Shown here one piece after another: positions 1-5,476 of a stretch of 7,506 nucleotides of DNA (positions within the stretch are counted from its first letter, which is position 1; each line of letters starts with the position of its first letter). This stretch comes from UBA7803 sp041686955 (GTDB lineage Bacteria; Pseudomonadota; Gammaproteobacteria; Pseudomonadales; Azotimanducaceae): the NCBI GenBank assembly GCA_041686955.1, contig JAWLCV010000121.1:1-7506 (forward strand), written 5' to 3'. Made by a program: the position numbers and the translations under genes. The notes beneath the pieces were generated by a model, which saw only the letters and a program-made list of their open reading frames with translations, was not told the origin of the DNA and made no database searches.

Positions 1-3
1 CCC

Positions 4-708
4 TCAGAACCAGGCCCGGATACCGACGACGAACGAGGTCACCGACGTCGGCTCCCCGCCGGCTCGCGCCAGATCCCGGGTGTCTCCATACAGCCGCTCC
101 CAGCGCACGCCGATGTAGGGTGCGATCTCGCGCCGGATCTCGTAGCGCAGGCGCAGGCCCATCTCCGTGCTGCCGAGGCCGCTGCCGATCCCCAGCTCGG
201 GCACGTCGCTGGCGCTGGCGTTCAGCTCGACCCGAGGCTGCAGCACCAGGCGTTGAGTGAGCAGCAGGTCGTACTCGGCTTCGCCGCGCAGGCCGATGTC
301 GCCGTCCTCGCTGACGAACAGCGCCACGTCGGTCTCGAACCACTGGGGCGCCAGCCCCTGGACGCCCAGCGCGGCGTACGCCGTGTCGTCGTCTCCGTCG
401 GAGCGGACGTCGTAGCGCACGCCGGCCTGCCAGCTGAAGAAGGGCGAGAAGGCGCGGTCGTACAGAACCTGCAGCTCGGCGACCTCGGGCGACTCGCCCG
501 CGGGCGCTTCGCCTTCAGTCTTGAACCAGACCTTGGCGTAGTCACCGCCGTACCAGCCCTGGGCATCCCACAGATAGCTGTCGCCGTCGTCACTGTCGCC
601 GTACTCGAGACGATCCATGAGGAACATGCCGTACTGCTGGTCGCCCATGCCTTCTGCGGCGAGCGCTCCAGGGGTGGCCAATATCCAGATCAGGTGCAGT
701 GCGCGCAT
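4..708 (-). CDS. copB: CopB/PcoB-family copper resistance outer-membrane protein (short form)
   Basis: A 234-residue exported protein. Residues 1-18 form a signal peptide (hydrophobic LIWILA stretch, likely cut after GALA or just beyond). The mature protein begins with the family's characteristic segment (MFLMDRLEY, about 28-36), then WDAQGWYGGDYAKVWFKTEGE (about 47-67). Alternating aromatic strands follow, up to a C-terminal Phe (RAWF), as in outer-membrane beta-barrels. In this family CopB/PcoB works with the periplasmic CopA oxidase in copper resistance; its biochemical role is not settled. PcoB and Pseudomonas CopB are longer and carry a Met/His-rich region between the signal peptide and the barrel. 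Here that region is essentially absent, and an acidic patch (DSDDGD, 38-43) is present. The ATG lies 3 bases after the oxidase stop, with AGGAGG 8 bases upstream inside the end of that gene, so it is the last visible gene of the ATPase-oxidase-CopB operon. Family call firm; transport role inferred. Confidence 0.93.
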   Translation of the reverse strand: MRALHLIWILATPGALAAEGMGDQQYGMFLMDRLEYGDSDDGDSYLWDAQGWYGGDYAKVWFKTEGEAPAGESPEVAELQVLYDRAFSPFFSWQAGVRYDVRSDGDDDTAYAALGVQGLAPQWFETDVALFVSEDGDIGLRGEAEYDLLLTQRLVLQPRVELNASASDVPELGIGSGLGSTEMGLRLRYEIRREIAPYIGVRWERLYGDTRDLARAGGEPTSVTSFVVGIRAWF

Positions 709-711
709 GAT

Positions 712-2496
712 CTACACCTCCTCCGGCCGAACACGGACGACGCGGAACATCCCCATCTCCATGTGATAGAGCAGGTGGCAGTGAAAGGCCCAGCGGCCCG
801 GCTCGTCGGCGGTGACCAGCAGGCTCATGCGCTCGGCGGGCTTCACGCTCACCGTGTGCTTGAACGGCAGCCGGTCGCCCTGGCCGTTCTCCAGCTCCAT
901 GAACATGCCGTGCAGGTGGATCGGGTGCTCCATCATGGTGTCGTTCACCAGGATCAAGCGAACGCGCTCGCCGTAGGGGAAGTCGATGGGGCTTCGGACC
1001 TCACTGAACTTCCTGCCGTCGAACGACCACATGTAGCGTTCCATGTTGCCGGTGAGGTGGAGCTCGAAGGTGCGGGAGGGGTCGCGCCGGTCCTGCATGG
1101 GCCGCACGTTGCGAAGCTCGGCGTAGCTGAGGACCCGATGCCCCACGTCGTCGAGGCCCGTGCCCGGTTCCGCCAGCCGATTGCGCTGCACCTCGGCCAC
1201 CCCCGCGCTGGCGGGTCCGTGGCGGTCCGGCCCGTGGCGGGCCACCACCGGCCCAGGAACCGCAGCGGCGGGCATGGAGCCGGCGTGACCGGCATGACCG
1301 CCGTGGCCACCGTGCCCCGCGTGATCTCCAGCGGAATCGCCGGACGGCCCGTGGTCCATCCCCATGTCGATCATGGTACGGCGGGGCGGCTCGCGCAGCG
1401 CGGGGACCGCCGCGGCCATGCCCGGCCGCGGCGCCAGGGTGCCGCGGGCGTAGCCGCTGCGGTCCATGGACTCCGCCATGACGGTGTACGCCCGGTCCGC
1501 TGGGGGCTCCACGATCACGTCGTACGTCTCCGCCACGGCGATCTGAAGCTCGTCCGTTTCTACCGGCTCCACGTTCTGCCCGTCGGCCTGAACCACCGTC
1601 ATCGGCAGACCCGGGATGCGCACGTTGAAATAGGTCATGGCGGAGGCGTTGATGAAGCGCAGCCGTACCCGCTCGCCGGGCCGGAACAACCCGGTCCAGT
1701 TGCCGGCGGGATGCAGCCCGTTCATCAGGTAGCTGTAGGTGGCCCCGGTGACGTCGGCGATGTCCGTCGGCGTCATGCGCATGCCGCCCCAGGCGAGCCG
1801 TTCGCGCAGCGTTGCGGCGAGCCCGCGCTCGGCGGCATCGGCGAAGAAGTCCCCCACGGTGCGCCGGTCGAAATTGTAGTAATCGCTCATCTTCTTGAGC
1901 TTCGCCAGCACCCGCTGGGGATCCTCGAAGGTCCAGTCCGAGAGCATCACCACGTAGTCGCGATCGTAGCGGAAGGGCTCGGGCTCCTTCGGATGAATCA
2001 CCAGGGGCCCGTACAGGCCGGTCTGCTCCTGCATCCCGGAGTGGCCGTGATACCAGTAGGTGCCGTACTGGCGAACGGGAAACCGCGCCACGAAGGTCTC
2101 TCCCGGCCGAACGCCAGGAAACGCAACGCCGGGGACGCCGTCCATCTCGAAGGGCAGCAGGATGCCGTGCCAATGGATGGAGGTGTCCTCGTCCAAGTGG
2201 TTGGTCACCCGCAGCACGGCTTCGTGACCTTCCCAGAGCTCGACGAGGGGGCCCGGCACCACGTGGTTCAGCGTGGTGGCCGGGGCGCGGCCGCCGGCGA
2301 TGTCGATGGCCTGGCGACGTATGGCGAGGCTCATGTCCACGGCGTGCCCCGTGCCGCCGCGGACCCGGGCGGCGGCGCCGGAAACATCGCTGGCTCGAGC
2401 GTAGGCGGGCAGCAGCGGCCCGAGGCCGGTGGCCATGCTGGTGGCCGCCAGTGCTTTCAGCAGCCGCCGGCGGCTCGAGTCGATTCGGTGAGTCAT
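712..2496 (-). CDS. copA: CopA/PcoA-type periplasmic multicopper oxidase, Tat-exported
   Basis: A 594-residue multicopper oxidase of the copper-resistance CopA/PcoA class, expected to oxidise periplasmic Cu(I) to Cu(II) and bind extra copper. A Tat signal is visible at residues 8-36 (SRRRLLKAL, then a mild hydrophobic stretch ending near AYARA), so it should be exported folded with copper loaded. The four copper-ligand motifs are intact: HWHG (108-111), YHGHSG (149-154), HPIHLHG (524-530) and HCHLLYHMEMGM (572-583). These supply the type 1 ligands His524, Cys573, His578 and Met583 plus the type 2/3 histidines. A Met/His/Gly-rich loop lies at about 375-408. The start at 2496 puts the twin arginines near the N-terminus; an in-frame ATG at 2535 would add 13 residues and overlap the ATPase gene. 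The chosen start lies 7 bases after the ATPase stop with only a weak ribosome site, so translational coupling is likely. Note that the symbol copA is also used for the unrelated Cu ATPase. Confidence 0.96.
   Translation of the reverse strand: MTHRIDSSRRRLLKALAATSMATGLGPLLPAYARASDVSGAAARVRGGTGHAVDMSLAIRRQAIDIAGGRAPATTLNHVVPGPLVELWEGHEAVLRVTNHLDEDTSIHWHGILLPFEMDGVPGVAFPGVRPGETFVARFPVRQYGTYWYHGHSGMQEQTGLYGPLVIHPKEPEPFRYDRDYVVMLSDWTFEDPQRVLAKLKKMSDYYNFDRRTVGDFFADAAERGLAATLRERLAWGGMRMTPTDIADVTGATYSYLMNGLHPAGNWTGLFRPGERVRLRFINASAMTYFNVRIPGLPMTVVQADGQNVEPVETDELQIAVAETYDVIVEPPADRAYTVMAESMDRSGYARGTLAPRPGMAAAVPALREPPRRTMIDMGMDHGPSGDSAGDHAGHGGHGGHAGHAGSMPAAAVPGPVVARHGPDRHGPASAGVAEVQRNRLAEPGTGLDDVGHRVLSYAELRNVRPMQDRRDPSRTFELHLTGNMERYMWSFDGRKFSEVRSPIDFPYGERVRLILVNDTMMEHPIHLHGMFMELENGQGDRLPFKHTVSVKPAERMSLLVTADEPGRWAFHCHLLYHMEMGMFRVVRVRPEEV
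717..722 (-). promoter_or_regulatory. Ribosome binding site of copB
   Basis: AGGAGG read on the minus strand, 8 bases before the copB ATG and located inside the last codons of the upstream oxidase gene. It is a near-perfect Shine-Dalgarno sequence. It fixes the copB start at 708 and suggests coupled translation with the oxidase. Confidence 0.8.
1273..1374 (-). repeat. Met/His/Gly-rich low-complexity loop in the CopA oxidase
   Basis: Encodes CopA residues 375-408: a Met-rich start (MIDMGMDHG), then short Gly-His-Gly and His-Ala-Gly units (HAGHGGHGGHAGHAG), ending in SMPA. Such segments in CopA/PcoA proteins are regarded as additional copper-binding sites. The short GGH/AGH codon repeats make the stretch prone to length variation between strains. 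Confidence 0.75.
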
Positions 2497-2503
2497 GGTC
2501 GGA

Positions 2504-4765
2504 TCAGATCCTGGAGCGGCGCAGCCGCAGGGCATTGCCGATCACGGAGACCGAGCTCAGGCTCATGGCGGCGGCGGCGATCATGGGGCTGAGCAGGAGA
2601 CCCAGCCACGGGTAGAGGATGCCGGCGGCGATGGGCACGCCGATGCTGTTGTAGACGAACGCCAGGAACAGGTTCTGGCGGATGTTGCGCATGGTGGCGC
2701 GGGAAAGCGCCCGGGCCTGGGCCACGCCCCGCAGATCCCCCCGCATGAGGGTGATCCCCGCGCTCTCCATGGCCACGTCGGTGCCGGTGCCCATGGCGAT
2801 GCCCACGTTGGCCTGGGCCAGGGCCGGGGCGTCGTTGATGCCGTCGCCGGCCATGGCCACCACGGCGCCGCTGTCCTGAAGCTCGCGGACGATGCGGTGC
2901 TTGTCCTCGGGCGAGACGTCGGCGTGCACCTCGTCGATGCCGATGCGCTCGGCTACCGCGTGGGCCGTGGCGGCGCTGTCGCCGGTGAGCATCACCACCC
3001 GCACCCCGAGCGCATGCAGCCGATCGATGGCCTCCCGCGTGGTGGGCTTGATGGGATCGGCCACGCCGAGAAGGCCGGCCACGGTGCCGTCCACCGCCAC
3101 GAACATCACCGTTTCCGCCTGGCGCCGGTGGGCTTCGGCCCGTTCCAGGAGCGTAGCGTCCACGTCGGTCAGGCGCTCCATGAGCTTGCGGCTGCCCACC
3201 GCCACCTCGCGCGCGCCGACGATGGCGCCGACGCCTTCCCCGGTCACGGATTCGAAGTCCCGCGGCTGTTCCAGCTCGATGCCGCGGTCCCGGGCCCCTT
3301 CGACGATGGCGGCAGCGAGCGGATGCTCGCTCACCGACTCCACCGCGGCGGCCAGGGCCAGAAGCTGCGCTTCGTCGATCCCCTCCACGGGCTCCACCCG
3401 AACCAGGCTGGGTCTGCCTTCCGTGAGGGTGCCGGTTTTGTCCACCACCACCACGTCCACTTTTTCCAGGGTCTCCAGCGCCTCGGCGTCGCGAATCAGC
3501 ACGCCGTGCTGGGCGCCCTTGCCGGTGCCGACCATGATGGACATGGGGGTGGCCAGGCCCAGGGCGCAGGGGCACGCAATGATGAGCACCGCCACCGCGT
3601 TGACGATGGCGTAGGCCATGGCCGGCGCGGGCCCCCACAGGCTCCAGGCGATGAAGGTCACCACCGCCACGGCGACCACCGCCGGGACGAACCAGCCGGC
3701 GACCACATCCGCCAGACGCTGGATGGGAGCACGGCTGCGCTGGGCCTGGGCCACCATGCGCACGATCTGGGACAGCACCGTGTCCTCGCCCACCCGGGTG
3801 GCTCGCATCACCAGCGTCCCGGTGCCGTTCACGGTGCCCCCGGTGAGCGGGTCTCCTTCGGTCTTCTCCACCGGCAGCGGCTCGCCGGTGATCATGGACT
3901 CGTCGACGGCGCTGCGGCCTTCCGCGACGACGCCGTCCACCGGAATCTTCTCGCCGGGGCGAACCCGCAGCCGGTCGTGCTCGCGCACGTCGTCGAGGCT
4001 CACGTCCTCCTCGCTGCCGTCGCCGCGGATGCGCCGCGCCGTGGGCGGCGCGAGCTGCAGCAGCGAGCGGATGGCGTCCGAGGTCTTGCTGCGGGCGCGA
4101 AGCTCCAGCACTTGGCCGAGCAGCACCAGGGTGACGATGACGGCGGCCGCCTCGAAGTAGACCCCCACCTCGCCCGCCGCGCTGCGGAACGCATCCGGGA
4201 AGATGCCCGGCGCGACGGTGGCCACCACGGAGTACAGGTACGCCACGGAGACGCCCAGGCCGATCAGGGTGAACATGTTGAGGTTCATGGTGCGCACGGA
4301 CTGGACGCCGCGGACGATGAAGGGCCAGCCGCCCCAGAGCACCACCGGGGTGGCGAGCAGGAACTGCAGCCACGCGCCGACGCCCGACGGCAGCATGTCG
4401 TGCAGAGCGAGGCCCGGGATCATGTCGCCCATGGCGTACACCACCAGGGGCAGCGTCAGCAGGGCGCTCACCCAGAACCGGCGGCTCATGTCGTCCAGCT
4501 CGGAAGTATCCTCCTCACCGACGGGGATGCCTTCCGGCTCGAGACCCATTCCGCACAGGGGGCAGGCGCTGGCGCGCACGTCGCGGACTTCCGGGTGCAT
4601 GGGACAGGTGTACACCGTTCCCGTGTAGCCGGCGGGCACCTTGTCGTATTTGCCTCCGGGGATGCTCGCCGGGGTGGGCCCGCCGGAATGACCGGCGTGG
4701 CATTGACCGTGACCCTGACAGCCACCTTGCTCGGTCGGCTGTGGCTCGTGGCAGTGCTGCTTCAT
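2504..4765 (-). CDS. Cu(I)-exporting P1B-1-type ATPase with N-terminal heavy-metal-binding domain
   Basis: A 753-residue inner-membrane pump that uses ATP to move Cu(I), possibly also Ag(I), out of the cytoplasm. Residues 1-28 are Cys/His-rich (C5, C16, C22; H4, H6, H19, H23, H26). Next comes a heavy-metal-binding domain of the YTCPMHPEV...CPLCGM type (about 39-77) in place of classical GMxCxxC HMA domains. Then follow helices 1-4 (about 97-220), actuator motif TGEP (293-296), helices 5-6 with CPC (398-400), phosphorylation motif DKTGT (442-446, Asp442), the nucleotide-domain His-Pro pair (481-482), TGD (594-596), GDGIND (640-645) and helices 7-8. Tyr705-Asn706 and Met734/Ser738 match the membrane Cu(I)-site signature of subgroup P1B-1, which argues against Zn/Cd. 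The layout resembles SilP/CopF-type pumps; because copA names clash, no symbol is given. It is the first gene of the operon, with AGGAAGG 8 bases before its ATG. Confidence 0.97.
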   Translation of the reverse strand: MKQHCHEPQPTEQGGCQGHGQCHAGHSGGPTPASIPGGKYDKVPAGYTGTVYTCPMHPEVRDVRASACPLCGMGLEPEGIPVGEEDTSELDDMSRRFWVSALLTLPLVVYAMGDMIPGLALHDMLPSGVGAWLQFLLATPVVLWGGWPFIVRGVQSVRTMNLNMFTLIGLGVSVAYLYSVVATVAPGIFPDAFRSAAGEVGVYFEAAAVIVTLVLLGQVLELRARSKTSDAIRSLLQLAPPTARRIRGDGSEEDVSLDDVREHDRLRVRPGEKIPVDGVVAEGRSAVDESMITGEPLPVEKTEGDPLTGGTVNGTGTLVMRATRVGEDTVLSQIVRMVAQAQRSRAPIQRLADVVAGWFVPAVVAVAVVTFIAWSLWGPAPAMAYAIVNAVAVLIIACPCALGLATPMSIMVGTGKGAQHGVLIRDAEALETLEKVDVVVVDKTGTLTEGRPSLVRVEPVEGIDEAQLLALAAAVESVSEHPLAAAIVEGARDRGIELEQPRDFESVTGEGVGAIVGAREVAVGSRKLMERLTDVDATLLERAEAHRRQAETVMFVAVDGTVAGLLGVADPIKPTTREAIDRLHALGVRVVMLTGDSAATAHAVAERIGIDEVHADVSPEDKHRIVRELQDSGAVVAMAGDGINDAPALAQANVGIAMGTGTDVAMESAGITLMRGDLRGVAQARALSRATMRNIRQNLFLAFVYNSIGVPIAAGILYPWLGLLLSPMIAAAAMSLSSVSVIGNALRLRRSRI
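4682..4765 (-). other. Cys/His-rich N-terminal tail of the copper ATPase
   Basis: Encodes ATPase residues 1-28, with three cysteines (5, 16, 22) and five histidines (4, 6, 19, 23, 26) in a Gly-rich setting. It precedes the ordinary CPMHP/CPLCGM domain. By composition it could hold metal or receive it from a carrier; this is inferred from composition only. Confidence 0.6.
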
Positions 4766-4770
4766 GATCG

Positions 4771-4799
4771 TTGCCTTCCTGGTGGCACTCGCCTAAGAT
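4771..4799 (+). promoter_or_regulatory. Predicted sigma70-like promoter of csoR-DUF3147
   Basis: TTGCCT (4771-4776, four of six matches) and TAAGAT (4794-4799, four of six) are separated by 17 bases. The start of transcription would fall near 4806, directly before the dyad at 4810-4826, so the repressor could block its own early transcription. The match is moderate, and a promoter nearer the dyad cannot be excluded. Confidence 0.45.
4774..4780 (-). promoter_or_regulatory. Ribosome binding site of the copper ATPase
   Basis: AGGAAGG on the minus strand, with an 8-base spacer to the ATG at 4765. It fixes the start that includes the Cys/His-rich tail. The site overlaps the -35 hexamer of the opposing csoR promoter. 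Confidence 0.75.
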
Positions 4800-4806
4800 C
4801 GGCTAC

Positions 4807-4834
4807 GGTATACCCCTATGGAGTATCTAGTCAA
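4807..4834 (-). promoter_or_regulatory. Predicted sigma70-like promoter of the copper operon
   Basis: On the minus strand TTGACT (4829-4834, five of six matches to the -35 consensus) is followed after 16 bases by TATACC (4807-4812, four of six matches to the -10). Transcription would begin near 4800, giving a leader of about 35 bases before the ATPase ATG. The CsoR-like dyad occupies the spacer and part of the -10 box, the expected position for repression. The -35 box overlaps the first base of the csoR start codon on the other strand. The 16-bp spacer argues against a MerR/CueR-type activator promoter, which uses 19-20 bp. Confidence 0.65.
4810..4826. promoter_or_regulatory. CsoR-like operator (imperfect 7-3-7 dyad)
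   Basis: ATACCCC and GGAGTAT flank a TAT centre; six of the seven arm positions are complementary. The A/T-flanked run of C and run of G resembles known operators of CsoR-family repressors. It is the only clear dyad in the divergent region. It covers part of the -10 and most of the spacer of the ATPase promoter. Its right arm contains the GGAG (4820-4823) that probably serves as the csoR ribosome site, 10 bases before the ATG. Repression of both directions with release by Cu(I) is inferred from the family. Confidence 0.65.
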
Positions 4835-5109
4835 TGGTCGCCGCAAGCCAGGAAGCAACCGTTCGCCGCCTGAAGAAGATCGAGGGGCAGGTCCGCGGAG
4901 TGATCCGCATGATCGAGGAGGATCGTTACTGCATCGACATCCTGCAGCAGATCAGCGCCATCCGCTCGGCCTTGACCAAAGCCGAGAGCGAGATCCTTAA
5001 GGCCCACGCGGCGAGCTGCGTCGAGCACGCCATCGAGAGCGGCGACGCTGCGGCTCAGCGCAAGACCTTCGACGAGCTGGTGGCTCTGTTCGAGGGCGTG
5101 CGGCGGTAG
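4834..5109 (+). CDS. csoR: CsoR-family Cu(I)-responsive transcriptional repressor
   Basis: A 91-residue, all-helical DUF156-family regulator with no HTH of the usual kind. It starts with the typical RRLKKIEGQVRGVIRMIEEDRYC segment (11-33). The metal ligands are Cys33, His58 and Cys62. The 25- and 4-residue spacing equals that of the characterised Mycobacterium tuberculosis CsoR (Cys36, His61, Cys65). The second Cys separates it from the formaldehyde sensor FrmR and the Ni/Co sensor RcnR. The His separates it from the persulfide sensor CstR. CsoR binds DNA in the apo form and lets go when Cu(I) binds. It is divergent from the copper operon, with a matching dyad 7 bases before its ATG, and is followed after 22 bases by a membrane-protein gene. 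Family call very firm; copper as inducer is strongly supported by ligands and neighbours. Confidence 0.95.
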   Translation: MVAASQEATVRRLKKIEGQVRGVIRMIEEDRYCIDILQQISAIRSALTKAESEILKAHAASCVEHAIESGDAAAQRKTFDELVALFEGVRR

Positions 5110-5131
5110 GACCGCTCCGGGAGGTTGTGCC

Positions 5132-5476
5132 ATGGTCTACCTGTTCGCCAAGTTCGCCGCCACGGCGCTGGTGGTGGTGCTGGTCTCCGAGGTGGCGAAG
5201 CGGTCCACCCTGCTGGGCGCCATAGTCGCCTCCGTGCCGTTGGTGTCGGTGCTCGCGATGATATGGATCTACGTGGAAACGCGGGATGTCGGCCGGCTCG
5301 AGGCGTTTTCCCTGGACGTCCTCTGGCTGGTGCTGCCGTCTCTGGTGCTCTTCGCGGTGCTCCCGTGGCTGTTGCGGCTGGGGGTGGGCTTCTGGTGGAG
5401 CCTCGCCGCCGGCGTTGCCGCCACGGCGCTGGCCTACGCCGGCTCCATTCGTCTCATGGAGTGGTTCCGGGGCTGA
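5132..5476 (+). CDS. DUF3147-family small inner-membrane protein
   Basis: A 114-residue protein with four predicted membrane helices (about 3-19, 27-47, 61-81 and 86-106) and the conserved VSEVAKRSTLLGA segment (18-30) between the first two. I recognise it as DUF3147, a family without an established function. GGGAGG ends 7 bases before the ATG and only 22 bases separate it from csoR, so the two are probably cotranscribed under the copper-responsive promoter. It has no Cys or His and only three Met (1, 43, 109), so it lacks the obvious ligands of a copper carrier. Any link to copper is therefore by position only. It could be a general membrane-stress or envelope protein. Its 3' end overlaps the convergent amidase gene by 23 bases. 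Confidence 0.85.
   Translation: MVYLFAKFAATALVVVLVSEVAKRSTLLGAIVASVPLVSVLAMIWIYVETRDVGRLEAFSLDVLWLVLPSLVLFAVLPWLLRLGVGFWWSLAAGVAATALAYAGSIRLMEWFRG

Noticed and set aside
2501..2511. Perfect palindrome GGATC-A-GATCC at the ATPase-oxidase junction
   Set aside because: The one-base centre cannot form a hairpin loop, and the site includes the ATPase stop; most likely chance.
2497..2535. Upstream in-frame ATG for the multicopper oxidase
   Set aside because: It would add 13 residues before the Tat motif and overlap the ATPase gene; the start at 2496 gives a normal Tat signal.
253..2592. A 779-codon open frame on the plus strand opposite copB and the oxidase
   Set aside because: It is antisense to two genes with clear family motifs, shows no recognisable domain, and is the expected third-position artefact of GC-rich coding DNA.
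4807..4834. MerR/CueR-type activator promoter
   Set aside because: The spacer is 16 bases, not the 19-20 of MerR-family promoters, and a CsoR gene, not a merR-like gene, lies alongside.
2495..4873. A 792-codon open frame on the plus strand opposite the copper ATPase
   Set aside because: Antisense shadow of a gene with every P-type ATPase motif; its His/Gly-rich translation is a composition artefact.
4834..5109. FrmR, RcnR or CstR identity for the regulator
   Set aside because: The Cys33-His58-Cys62 set and spacing match CsoR; FrmR and RcnR lack the second Cys, and CstR lacks the His.
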